NCBI RefSeq assembly: GCF_023704175.1
Contig: NZ_CP084530.1
Span: 856,501 to 920,500 of the forward strand
Source: Paenibacillus sp. YPG26
GTDB lineage: Bacteria; Bacillota; Bacilli; Paenibacillales; Paenibacillaceae
Direction: 5' to 3'
Length of the DNA stretch: 64,000 nt
Shown here: in pieces, positions 33,606 to 41,451 of the stretch
Layout: each line of letters starts with the position of its first letter
How positions within the stretch are numbered: position 1 is the first letter of the stretch
Notes under the pieces: generated by a model
The model's database searches: none
What the model saw: the letters and a program-made list of their open reading frames with translations, nothing else
Told to the model about the DNA's origin: nothing
Position numbers and translations under genes: made by a program

Positions 33606-35045
33606 TTGTATGTAGATAGGTTGAAACGGGGTTTCCTGGGAAATACCCGCAGGGATATCTTGTCCGGGCTTACCGTTGCCTTTGCATTAATACCCGAGGC
33701 GATTGCCTTCTCGATCATGGCAGGAGTCGACCCGATGGTGGGACTGTATGCTTCATTCACGATAGCTGTAAGTATCTCATTCTTCGGGGGGAGACCGGGA
33801 ATGATCTCCGCGGCAACAGGCGCGATGGCCTCCTTGATGGGCCCGCTCATTGCCGGATACGGGATCGAATATTTATTTGCGGCCACGGTGCTCACGGGAA
33901 TTCTGCAATGGGGGATGGGGGCATTTCGCTTCGGACGCTTTATTACTTTTGTTCCACACTCCGTTATGGTGGGATTCGTAAATGCACTGGCGATCATTAT
34001 ATTTATGGCCCAGCTGCAGAGCTTTGAGGGAGCTAACTGGGAAGTCTATGCGATCCTGGCAGGCACGCTGCTTATTATCTACCTGCTTCCTCTGCTGACC
34101 AGGGCGGTTCCTTCGGCATTGGTAGCGATTATCGTGATGACACTGGTCTCCGTATTCGCAGGCGCTGATGTGAGAACGGTTGGTGATATGGGGAATATTA
34201 CACAATCGCTGCCATTTTTCCATCTGCCGCAAATCCCGCTGAATCTCGAGATGCTGATGGTCATTTTTCCTTATTCCCTGGCCTTGGCTGTGGTAGGGAT
34301 AACGGAATCATTGCTTACGGCTTCATTGGTTGACGAGCTTACGGAGACGGGAAGCAACAAGAACCGGGAGATCCGTGGACAAGGAATAGCCAATGTCATC
34401 ACCGGCTTCTTCGGCGGTATGGCCGGCTGCGCCATGATTGGACAGACCGTCATTAACGTTAAGTCGGGTGGACGTACCCGGTTATCCACCTTTGTCGCGG
34501 GCGCTTTTCTGCTGTTCCTCATTCTGGTGCTAGGCGATGTTGTACAACAGATTCCCATGGCTGCCCTGACGGGAGTTATGTTCATGGTGTCCTTCGGAAC
34601 GTTCGATTGGGGCTCTCTTCGTAACATACACAGGATTCCGCGTACGGATGCGTTCGTGATGATCGTTACTGTCCTGATCGTGGTTGTCACCTCAAACCTG
34701 GCGATGGGTGTAATCTGCGGGATTGTGCTAAGTGCGCTTTCCTTTGGCTGGAGGGCAGCCCGCCTAGGATCAACTTCAGAATTGGATGACCGGGGTGTGA
34801 AAAAGTACACCGTAACGGGACCGCTCTTCTTCGGCACGACAACCCAATTCATTGAGTTATTTACGGCTGCTGAAGATCCAGCAGTGATTATAATCGACTT
34901 CTCTAGATCGCATGTATGGGATCAGTCAGCTATCCAGGCGATTGCCAAAGTGACAGCCAAGTATGTGGAGCTTGGTACAGAGGTTAGAATCCAGGGACTG
35001 AATGAGGAGAGCCGGGTTCTAATGGAGAGAGCCGGGTATGCCTGA
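33606..35045 (+). CDS. SulP family anion transporter with STAS domain
   Basis: A 479-residue transporter: [31 protein letters not shown] is the N-terminal SulP signature, about 10-12 membrane helices follow, and from residue ~400 there is a STAS domain ([18 protein letters not shown], then [17 protein letters not shown]). SulP proteins carry sulfate, bicarbonate or dicarboxylates; the ion cannot be told. The start is TTG with GGGAG upstream; the only nearby ATG (33610) is out of frame. Confidence 0.88.
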   Translation: MYVDRLKRGFLGNTRRDILSGLTVAFALIPEAIAFSIMAGVDPMVGLYASFTIAVSISFFGGRPGMISAATGAMASLMGPLIAGYGIEYLFAATVLTGILQWGMGAFRFGRFITFVPHSVMVGFVNALAIIIFMAQLQSFEGANWEVYAILAGTLLIIYLLPLLTRAVPSALVAIIVMTLVSVFAGADVRTVGDMGNITQSLPFFHLPQIPLNLEMLMVIFPYSLALAVVGITESLLTASLVDELTETGSNKNREIRGQGIANVITGFFGGMAGCAMIGQTVINVKSGGRTRLSTFVAGAFLLFLILVLGDVVQQIPMAALTGVMFMVSFGTFDWGSLRNIHRIPRTDAFVMIVTVLIVVVTSNLAMGVICGIVLSALSFGWRAARLGSTSELDDRGVKKYTVTGPLFFGTTTQFIELFTAAEDPAVIIIDFSRSHVWDQSAIQAIAKVTAKYVELGTEVRIQGLNEESRVLMERAGYA

Positions 35046-35078
35046 GGTTAAGCTGCTCATAGCTGTTTTGTTATCGGG

Positions 35079-35108
35079 TTGACTTCTCTATGACTCTTTG
35101 TCTACAAT
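35079..35108 (+). promoter_or_regulatory. Sigma-A type promoter of LacI-family gene
   Basis: TTGACT and TACAAT separated by 18 bases, 47 bp before the regulator start and just after the SulP gene. Confidence 0.65.
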
Positions 35109-35154
35109 TTGCAAAGGAATACTTGGCACACCTTAATTTGGGAGCTGACCCACT

Positions 35155-36165
35155 ATGATTACCATTTACGATATCGCTCGAAAGACCGGTTTTTCACCAA
35201 CCACCGTCTCCAAGGTGTTCAATGGCTACACTGATGTCAGCCAGAAGACACGGAGGATCATACTGGACACCGCGGCTGAACTCGGGTATGTGCCCAATGC
35301 GAATGCGCGAAGCTTGACCACCAAGCGTTCCTGGACCATCGGGATGCTCTTCATTGAGCCGGCGGGCTCCGGGATCCGGCATCCTTACTTCGGCGGTGTC
35401 ATTGACGGCTTCAAGAAGGTAGCCACTTCCAAAGGTTATGATCTGATGTTCATCTCCAAGGATATTGGAGGACGGAAGAGCGGATATTTGGAGCACTGTA
35501 AAATAAGAGGTGTGGACGGAATTATTGTTATTTTACCGGATAATGCCGATCCCTATTTTCATGAACTCATGGACAGCAGCATACCGATGGTTATGCTCGA
35601 TCAGTACTCGGCCACGCACAGTACGATCAGTTCGGATAATATACAGGGAGGCGTGATGGCTGTAGAATATCTGTACTCGCTTGGACACCGCAGAATTGCC
35701 CATATTTCAGGTGGACTGGATACTTTCGCTGGAGAGAAGCGCCACGAAGGTTACAAGATGGCCTTGAACAAGCTGGGGATTCCCTTGAACCCGGAATATG
35801 TAGCTGAAGGCCCTGCCGACTATTCGGTTGAGAGCGGGTACTGGGCCATGCGGAAAGTGTTAGGACTAGAGGAGCTGCCAACGGCTGTTTTTGCTGCAGG
35901 GGATAATCTTGCGGTAGGGGCGATCCAGGCGATTCGGGAGCAGGGTCTGCGTGTACCGGAGGATATTTCGATCATAGGCTTTGACGATATTGAGATGGCC
36001 CAATTCCTTACGCCTGCCCTGACAACGATTAGACAGGATACCTATCTGCTTGGCAGCCGGGCAGCTGATATGCTGATCAGCACCATTGAGGGAGCCCATA
36101 CGGTTCAAGATGAGATCCTGTCAACGGAGCTGATTGTTAGAGACTCTTGTCAGCGGCAGGCATAG
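35155..36165 (+). CDS. LacI/GalR family transcriptional regulator
   Basis: A 336-residue regulator: N-terminal HTH ITIYDIARKTGFSPTTVSKV with hinge helix VPNANARSLTTKRS, then a periplasmic-binding-like effector domain ending in ALTTIRQDTYLLGSRAADML. The ligand is probably a sugar, unknown. It is monocistronic with its own promoter and terminator; no sugar operon is adjacent, so its targets lie elsewhere or it is a global regulator. Confidence 0.9.
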   Translation: MITIYDIARKTGFSPTTVSKVFNGYTDVSQKTRRIILDTAAELGYVPNANARSLTTKRSWTIGMLFIEPAGSGIRHPYFGGVIDGFKKVATSKGYDLMFISKDIGGRKSGYLEHCKIRGVDGIIVILPDNADPYFHELMDSSIPMVMLDQYSATHSTISSDNIQGGVMAVEYLYSLGHRRIAHISGGLDTFAGEKRHEGYKMALNKLGIPLNPEYVAEGPADYSVESGYWAMRKVLGLEELPTAVFAAGDNLAVGAIQAIREQGLRVPEDISIIGFDDIEMAQFLTPALTTIRQDTYLLGSRAADMLISTIEGAHTVQDEILSTELIVRDSCQRQA

Positions 36166-36185
36166 TTGGGTGTACTGTTGAATGG

Positions 36186-36213
36186 GAGGCCTCCAGATAT
36201 GGAGGTCTCTTTT
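36186..36213 (+). terminator. Intrinsic terminator after LacI-family gene
   Basis: A 10-bp stem GAGGCCTCCA / TGGAGGTCTC with GATA loop, followed by TTTT. Confidence 0.8.
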
Positions 36214-36339
36214 CCTATCAGTTTGGTGGTTTGGAACTTAATACCTATGAATGTGAGCAAGAGTATTTACCTAAATGGAAATATTTGATAGTCTTAAAAG
36301 AGCTGGCAAGCAACCTGCCAAATTTAAATAAAAGTCATT

Positions 36340-36366
36340 AAGCACCATTAAGGGTGCTTTTATTAT
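36340..36366 (+). terminator. Second small terminator-like hairpin
   Basis: AGCACC and GGTGCT with a short loop, followed by TTTTATTATG. No gene is recognised between it and the previous terminator, although 36215-36340 has a short protein-like frame; it could mark a decayed gene. Confidence 0.5.
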
Positions 36367-36462
36367 GATTATACATAACTTTTCAGTCAGACAAACTTTC
36401 AGAATTCTTTCGGTGTATGGTTAATATGTGAGAGGGTTCAATTAAATTGCCGAGGTGTATAA

Positions 36463-38361
36463 ATGAAGGGTCTGCTTAAAGGTATCATTATCGTTATAGT
36501 TTTAGTGGGGCTGGGATTAGCCCTGTTCACAGCTGGCCTGTTAAAGAACGAGAAGTTGGATGCATATCGTATTGTGAAATGGAATGTGGCCTGGGTGAAT
36601 AGTCTGGATATGCCTGGCGACAGCTCGCAGATTAAGACCCTTAACGGTTGGCATTCGGCCAATATCGATGACCCGATGCCTGGAAGGCCAATTGGAGGCT
36701 CGAAAGCTTGGATCGAATTCACCCTGCCGGGTGGGGACAAGGGGCCTCAAGCTATATTACTGGATAAGGTATATGCCCAAGAGGTCACTGTGTATTTAGG
36801 AGACACAAAAATTTATGAATCACCACGTAACGAAATTTACGATATCAAGAAAGTGATAGTGCCCTTTCAACAATCAGATCATGGAGAACAAGTATATGTA
36901 GGATTTACTTCAAGTTACTCGAGAATCGGTCTTGTCAAAGACGAGATTAAAGTCGGCAATTATGAGCAGTTGCAAGGACATTTTGTGAAGAAGGATGTCT
37001 TGGACTTTGTCATCGGCGGGGCTCTCATTTTTATAGCTATAATCATGCTGATCTGTCTATTCTTTTTGAATAATATTCATCTGGTCAGCTGGCTCGCGTT
37101 ATCCATGGTTATTCTCTCCAGCGGGATCCTCATTATAACCTACTCTACCTTTCTATACACTTTTTATGAGGTCAATGTGAAGAACACCCAGTGGATATTT
37201 GACATTTCGCTATTTGTACTTCTCTATTCTATGAACTTCTTTTTTGAGAAAATATTTGGGAAGGGCTTTTTCTCAATCATTACGATTGCCCGTAGAGTAC
37301 ATTTAAGCTACTCCTTGTTCTGCTTTATGTTTGCTCTCTTTAATATTTTTAATTCACATAATTACGATCACATCTACGCCGTGCTGACTACAACTATCAT
37401 GGGATATATCATGATTATACAGTTTGCCATACTGGTGAGTGTCGCCCTGGTTGATGCAATTAAGGGGAATATGGAGGGGATCATCTTCTCCATAGGGTTC
37501 TCTCTACTAGCGCTCTTAAGCTTGGTTGAGTTGGTATGGTATCTAATGAATAATCAGAAATATGAGCTGGTCGCCTGGAAATGGGGCTTAATCTGCTTCT
37601 TGATCTCACTTATTGTGATATTAGGAAAAAGGTTCGCTAAAAATCATGATCAGCTTGTGGAATACTCCCAGCGCCTGGAGATATTTAATGATGAAATGCA
37701 GCGTTCAGAGAAAATGGAGATTATTAGTGAGCTTGCCGCTTCTGTTGCTCACGAGGTTAGAAATCCGCTGCAGGTCACACGTGGATTCCTTCAGCTTCTG
37801 AGTGAGAAGCAGCAGTCTCAAGACAAGATTTATCTGGGTATGGCTCTGGAAGAGCTAGATCGTGCTTCCGGTATTATCACTGATTTCCTCACCTTTGCGA
37901 AGCCTGAAGCCGGGAAGAACACGGTTCTGAACATATTGAATGAGTTCACTCATATTGAAGGGATTCTGGTGCCCATGGCTAATCTGCAAGGCGGGCGCAT
38001 TACTATGGATATTCCGCCTCTGCTTGAGGTCAAAGGCAATTCTTCCAAGTTCAAACAGGCCTTCATTAACATTATTAAGAACAGTATTGAGGCTCTACAG
38101 GGTCAAGGCGAGATTCAAATCTGGGCTTATGAAAGAGAGGGTCAGATCTATATCCATGTAAAGGATAACGGGGAAGGCATGAGTGCAGCGGAGCTTGCCC
38201 GGCTCGGTGAGCCTTATTTCTCAAATAAAAGTAAAGGAACTGGCCTAGGTCTAATGGTTACTTACAGTATTATTGACGTAATGAACGGGGAGCTTACTTT
38301 CAAGAGTGAGAAGGGGGTGGGAACAGAGGCTATTATCCGATTCCCGGAGTTTAGGGAATAA
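36463..38361 (+). CDS. Orphan sensor histidine kinase, 7TM-type sensor
   Basis: A 632-residue kinase. TM1 (residues ~5-25) is followed by an extracellular domain to ~175 (jelly-roll-like; AWIEFTLPGGDKG, VYLGDTKIYES), then seven membrane segments from ~178 to 390, the layout of 7TMR-DISM sensors. The kinase part has the H box LAASVAHEVRNPLQVTRGFL with His430, an N box FKQAFINIIKNSIEAL, DNGEGM and GTGLGLMVTYSII. No response regulator is adjacent, as with KinA-E-type phosphorelay kinases. The gene is visibly more AT-rich than its neighbours. It converges on the peptide/isoprenoid-synthase pair. RBS is weak (CGAGGTGTATAA). Confidence 0.88.
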   Translation: MKGLLKGIIIVIVLVGLGLALFTAGLLKNEKLDAYRIVKWNVAWVNSLDMPGDSSQIKTLNGWHSANIDDPMPGRPIGGSKAWIEFTLPGGDKGPQAILLDKVYAQEVTVYLGDTKIYESPRNEIYDIKKVIVPFQQSDHGEQVYVGFTSSYSRIGLVKDEIKVGNYEQLQGHFVKKDVLDFVIGGALIFIAIIMLICLFFLNNIHLVSWLALSMVILSSGILIITYSTFLYTFYEVNVKNTQWIFDISLFVLLYSMNFFFEKIFGKGFFSIITIARRVHLSYSLFCFMFALFNIFNSHNYDHIYAVLTTTIMGYIMIIQFAILVSVALVDAIKGNMEGIIFSIGFSLLALLSLVELVWYLMNNQKYELVAWKWGLICFLISLIVILGKRFAKNHDQLVEYSQRLEIFNDEMQRSEKMEIISELAASVAHEVRNPLQVTRGFLQLLSEKQQSQDKIYLGMALEELDRASGIITDFLTFAKPEAGKNTVLNILNEFTHIEGILVPMANLQGGRITMDIPPLLEVKGNSSKFKQAFINIIKNSIEALQGQGEIQIWAYEREGQIYIHVKDNGEGMSAAELARLGEPYFSNKSKGTGLGLMVTYSIIDVMNGELTFKSEKGVGTEAIIRFPEFRE

Positions 38362-38368
38362 ACTCCGG
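38344..38368. terminator. Bidirectional hairpin overlapping the kinase stop codon
   Basis: Perfect 9-bp arms CCGGAGTTT / AAACTCCGG around AGGGAAT, in the convergent gap between kinase and peptide gene. No T tract. Confidence 0.5.
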
Positions 38369-38416
38369 AGAAAACGGACTGTGTATGTGATTATTGCACT
38401 AAGTTGTAAATTCAGA

Positions 38417-38656
38417 TTACCAAGAGTTCTTGACTGCTGTGACTTTATTAAGGGCCTGAGCCGGATTAGGAGGCAGCACCAGATAGAATTCATCCGCCTT
38501 CTCTTCCACAGCATTAACTTTGATGTTCTCTGGAAGAATTACGCCTAATGCTTCTTGGATGGCTTTCTTAGGGTTAGTGAGAAGTTGTTCCTTGAAACTT
38601 GGATCCTGCCAAGCTTTCTGAATTACTTGATTTGTAAGAATCGCATCAGTTGACAT
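38417..38656 (-). CDS. NHLP-type leader peptide precursor (putative RiPP or pheromone)
   Basis: A 79-residue peptide. Residues ~10-64 match the nitrile-hydratase-like leader (NHLP) family of peptide natural-product precursors: AWQDPSFKEQLLTNPKKAI, then ALGVILPENIKVNAVEEK and the hallmark EFYLVLPPNP. The tail after PPNP is AQALNKVTAVKNSW, ending in Trp79. In known systems the leader guides modifying enzymes and the tail is the product. The start ATG 38656 has AAAGGAAG 8 bases upstream; the frame extends further but without a better site. It lies 75 bp after the isoprenoid-synthase-like gene on the same strand. No cyclodehydratase, lanthionine synthase or peptidase-ABC gene is nearby, so the partner enzyme is most likely that upstream gene. 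Confidence 0.8.
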   Translation of the reverse strand: MSTDAILTNQVIQKAWQDPSFKEQLLTNPKKAIQEALGVILPENIKVNAVEEKADEFYLVLPPNPAQALNKVTAVKNSW

Positions 38657-38731
38657 AGTAATCTTCCTTTCAAAATAGGTATTTTGTTCCAATAACAATG
38701 TATCATATAGTCCGTGGTTTATCTAGTAATT

Positions 38732-39667
38732 TTATACATTTTTAGAAAGCCAGTAGTTCAATCCTCCTGATTGCAACAGCATTCGATCTCTTTCGATATT
38801 TCTCGTTACATTTTGCAGCTCTTCGAGCAGATGATGGCTGAAATCTATTAAATGCGGCGCCAGCTCATGAACAGCTTGAACCTGAACATGATTGGCTGAA
38901 GCTTGCTCTGAATAGCGGATAAGGCAGTCGTCTATGTAGATGGCTTGTTCGATTTGTTCGTGTGATATCCCTTGTTCATCCGGTATCTTGAGTTCGGCGC
39001 GAACAAAGGCGACCAGGCTGTTGTAATTCCTCTCCCCCAGATCCTTCTTCCAGTCCATAACATCATCCAGCATTTGCAGCGTGATAAGTGCATAATCGGT
39101 AGCATCTTCAAGCCGGGGAATCAGATGAACTTGATCAGACAGGATCAGGCTGCCTGCCACAGCCAGCTTCACAGGAGCTGCCTTATGAGCCATGCGGACC
39201 AGATGCTCTATGAAGAAGTTCTCTTGATTCTCTTGCGTTACGGCTTCCGCCCATTGCTGTAAATAGGTCCGGTAATAACCCCAAAACGGGGAATCAGCCG
39301 GGAAATACGAGCTGTAGATAGAGATGAACTCCAGCTGCAGCAGGTTCGCGAGCGGAAGGATCTCTGCAGAACCCTCACCCGGGCTATCCATTACATCATC
39401 AACAAGCTGGAAATATATCATTCCAAATATGTTGGCAAGTGAGAGTCTACGGCTGATCTGAATGCTGACCTGCGAACTGTTCCTGAGCCACAGGGGCAAC
39501 AGAAAGCTGATGTAGTTATTGGAGTTGTTTTTGTTCAACAGATCGGCTTGTTCCAGAAGGTCCAGACCCCTGTCCCGGAAATGGCCGGGCATCTCCCCAA
39601 TCATTCTCTCCGCCTCCGCAAGGATCCACTGCATGTCCTCTTCATATTCTAGATACCATTTCTCCAT
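38732..39667 (-). CDS. Class I isoprenoid-synthase-like protein (ComQ/polyprenyl-synthetase type)
   Basis: A 311-residue all-helical protein with two Asp-rich motifs: FQLVDDVMDSPGEGS (Asp90, 91, 94) and LQMLDDVMDWKKDLGERNYNS (Asp201, 202, 205), the spacing and form of the two Mg-diphosphate motifs of trans-isoprenyl diphosphate synthases. The N-terminal GGKRxRP motif of true chain-elongating synthases is not seen. ComQ, which prenylates the ComX pheromone on a Trp, has the same fold and length. Its position upstream of an NHLP-type peptide suggests it uses a prenyl diphosphate to modify that peptide or makes a small terpenoid. GGGGGG lies 7-8 bases before the ATG. Second substrate unknown. 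Confidence 0.78.
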   Translation of the reverse strand: MEKWYLEYEEDMQWILAEAERMIGEMPGHFRDRGLDLLEQADLLNKNNSNNYISFLLPLWLRNSSQVSIQISRRLSLANIFGMIYFQLVDDVMDSPGEGSAEILPLANLLQLEFISIYSSYFPADSPFWGYYRTYLQQWAEAVTQENQENFFIEHLVRMAHKAAPVKLAVAGSLILSDQVHLIPRLEDATDYALITLQMLDDVMDWKKDLGERNYNSLVAFVRAELKIPDEQGISHEQIEQAIYIDDCLIRYSEQASANHVQVQAVHELAPHLIDFSHHLLEELQNVTRNIERDRMLLQSGGLNYWLSKNV

Positions 39668-39759
39668 ATTTCGTCCCCCCGTTATAGAATCGTCGAGTCC
39701 CTAAGCTGTGTTACATAGATAACGTTCTTAGTTTTGAATTAGTTCGTCATTGTGCTGAT

Positions 39760-39765
39760 ATTATA
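39760..39765 (-). promoter_or_regulatory. Possible -10 of the isoprenoid-synthase/peptide operon
   Basis: Read on the - strand, TATAAT lies about 93 bp before the start codon in a very AT-rich stretch. A matching -35 is uncertain (TTAGAT at 18 bases or TTGTTC at 14). The leader would be ~85 nt. Confidence 0.35.
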
Positions 39766-39844
39766 TATAGAAAATTTGAACAAATCTAATTGGTAGCTGT
39801 TCTAAATATAAATAGATTCACGATTGGTGAATAGAAGAGAAATG

Positions 39845-39875
39845 ACGCCGTGGCTTTGAAGCCCGGCGTTTTTTT
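39845..39875 (+). terminator. Intrinsic terminator upstream of lipoprotein gene
   Basis: ACGCCGTGGC pairs with GCCCGGCGT (one mismatch), followed by seven T. No + strand gene precedes it within this gap, so it either ends a short RNA started near 39770-39800 or acts as an attenuator for the next gene. Confidence 0.7.
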
Positions 39876-39932
39876 AATACATTGCAACAAAAGGAAGGGA
39901 ACACCGTTTGGAAGAAAGAGGGGGAATATGCA

Positions 39933-40337
39933 ATGAGAGGCAGAATGTTCCTGGTTTTTATGCTGGTTGGTATATTTATGGCAGGCTGCAATCACGACAA
40001 TCAAATTAATGAAGTGCCCGTAATCAAGCAGATTAAAACTTTCTATCCGGAGGATATAAGTACTACTGACCGAATAGAGATACTTAGTTCTAATGGGGAG
40101 CGAAGAAAGGTTGAGAATAAAGACAGGATTAGACGTTGGCTGGATCAAATTGGGGAGTTAAAGGTGAACGTTGATACGAATCCCGAAGATAGCAGTGGTG
40201 TCTTGTTTGGTATATCCTTATTCAAAGGGGAGAATAGAATCCTCTCCCTGACACCTACATCAATTAACGGAACAGCCATTCATGTTAACAAAGTCTTGAC
40301 CAGCCTGATGTTTCAATTATGGGATGGATCCAAGTGA
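39933..40337 (+). CDS. Small lipoprotein, unknown function
   Basis: A 134-residue protein with a lipoprotein signal (MFLVFMLVGIFMAGCNHD; lipid Cys about residue 20). The mature part has KTFYPEDISTTDRIEILSSNGERR and ISLFKGENRILSLTP, a pattern of beta strands seen in small Bacillus lipoproteins; no named family recognised. GAGGGGG lies ~9 bases before ATG 39933. It is next to the kinase/peptide/isoprenoid group, but on the opposite strand. Confidence 0.72.
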   Translation: MRGRMFLVFMLVGIFMAGCNHDNQINEVPVIKQIKTFYPEDISTTDRIEILSSNGERRKVENKDRIRRWLDQIGELKVNVDTNPEDSSGVLFGISLFKGENRILSLTPTSINGTAIHVNKVLTSLMFQLWDGSK

Positions 40338-40359
40338 ATGTTGTGAATCTTCACCCGGG

Positions 40360-40977
40360 TTAGAACATCTGATGAATACCTATTATAATGAGTAGAACCC
40401 CGGATACCACCGTTGCCCGGTTGCCCAGCTTCTCGGCTGCGTAACGTTCACCGAACAAGGAGCATAGGGCAAGCAGAACAAAGCTAAAGAAGCCGACGGA
40501 GAGCGAGGTCAGCCACACATTAAGGTGTGTGATTCCCGCATTGAAGCCTCCCGCCAAGGCATTCATAGCCAGAGCTATGCCAAGCAGCATAGATTCCGCC
40601 AGGCTGATGGACTGGGAGCTGTCCCTGTCGGCCTCTTCCGGATTACTGAGCAGGCGGGTGAAATTGCTCCCGTTACCGCCTTCAGGCTCAGGTCTGCTGC
40701 TCTTCTCCCGGAAGGGCTGCAACAGAACCCATATTCCAACCGCGACAATGACGATGGTGCCAATGACCTGACCGATCCAAGGCTCCATCCATCTCGAGAT
40801 CAGGCTGCCGAATAGACCGGACACCAGGGTAGCAAGAAATGAAATAATGGCAATCGCCAGATTGGAATACCAGGGAATACGGATTTTTTGAACACCATAG
40901 GCAATTCCTACTCCGGCATTGTCAAGGTTGGAAGCCAAACCGATTGCTAAGATGGCCATCAAACTATAAGTACTCAT
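40360..40977 (-). CDS. ytaF: Sporulation membrane protein YtaF (MntP/LysE-type)
   Basis: A 205-residue protein with six hydrophobic segments and two repeats of the family motif: LAIGLASNLDNAGVGIAYG near the N terminus and LGIALAMNALAGGFNAGIT in the second half, separated by a charged loop (REKSSRPEPEGGNGS). This is the YtaF branch of the MntP-like manganese exporters, linked to sporulation. AAGGGG lies 9 bases before ATG 40977; the frame continues to 41196, overlapping tatA on the other strand, with no ribosome binding site. Confidence 0.88.
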   Translation of the reverse strand: MSTYSLMAILAIGLASNLDNAGVGIAYGVQKIRIPWYSNLAIAIISFLATLVSGLFGSLISRWMEPWIGQVIGTIVIVAVGIWVLLQPFREKSSRPEPEGGNGSNFTRLLSNPEEADRDSSQSISLAESMLLGIALAMNALAGGFNAGITHLNVWLTSLSVGFFSFVLLALCSLFGERYAAEKLGNRATVVSGVLLIIIGIHQMF

Positions 40978-41134
40978 GAGGTTCGCCCCTTTACCATTGC
41001 TTATGAGATCAGCATATGCCCATTTGCATGGAATGGTTTCTCTAAGATATGGCGGGGCTAACTGCTGCCGTTCGGCTGCATGAATTGTTTCCATTTTTGT
41101 CGATAAAATGTTACCCAGAATCCATATAAACGTG

Positions 41135-41140
41135 TATAAT
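41135..41140 (+). promoter_or_regulatory. Likely -10 of tatA
   Basis: TGTATAAT (extended -10) with a weak TTACCC at 18 bases upstream; 32 bp before the tatA start. Confidence 0.5.
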
Positions 41141-41171
41141 TTGAAGTATGATCCACTGAGGAGTGATAATT

Positions 41172-41375
41172 GTGCTTGAAAATTTATTGCGGCCAACCCA
41201 TTTGCTGCTGTTAGTTATTGCTGCACTTCTGTTGTTTGGTCCAAGCAAGCTCCCTGAACTCGGACGCAGCTTCGGATCGATGCTGAAAGAGTTTAAGCGA
41301 GGCGCACGCGGAGATGTTGTGGAAGAAGAGAAGCTGCCGGATGCCAACAAGCTGGAAGAAGTAAATCATAAATAG
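41172..41375 (+). CDS. tatA: Twin-arginine translocase subunit TatA
   Basis: A 67-residue protein with the N-terminal membrane helix PTHLLLLVIAALLLFGPSKL, the hinge FGPSKLPELGRSFG, the amphipathic helix SMLKEFKRGAR, and an acidic tail (VVEEEKLPDANKLEE). It forms the pore part of the Tat pathway for folded proteins. GTG 41172 is chosen because GAGGAG is 8 bases upstream and the protein then starts just before the helix. No tatC is in the window. A terminator follows at once. Confidence 0.92.
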   Translation: MLENLLRPTHLLLLVIAALLLFGPSKLPELGRSFGSMLKEFKRGARGDVVEEEKLPDANKLEEVNHK

Positions 41376-41378
41376 AGT

Positions 41379-41406
41379 AAGGCACCCATTGCTGGGTGCC
41401 CTTTTT
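41379..41406 (+). terminator. Intrinsic terminator after tatA
   Basis: GGCACCCA / TGGGTGCC with TTGC loop, followed by CTTTTT. Confidence 0.9.
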
Positions 41407-41451
41407 GTATCCTCTGTTATGTTAAGGAATTACTATAATCGTACTGGTATA

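Noticed and set aside
34271..34852. A 193-codon open frame antisense to the SulP gene
   Set aside because: It is fully inside a well-supported gene, has no ribosome binding site, and its translation (many Thr/Pro/Ile) looks like the complement of a membrane-protein gene.
36215..36341. Short protein-like frame ending LASNLPNLNKSH before a small terminator
   Set aside because: No start codon with a ribosome binding site after the previous terminator; at most a gene remnant, too weak to annotate.
36463..38361. Calling the kinase ComP
   Set aside because: ComP has a HisKA_3-type domain and a ComA partner; this kinase has a HAEVRNPL-like HisKA core and no response regulator. Only functional analogy is possible.
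40978..41196. N-terminal extension of YtaF
   Set aside because: It runs antisense across the tatA promoter and start, has no ribosome binding site, and is foreign to the family.
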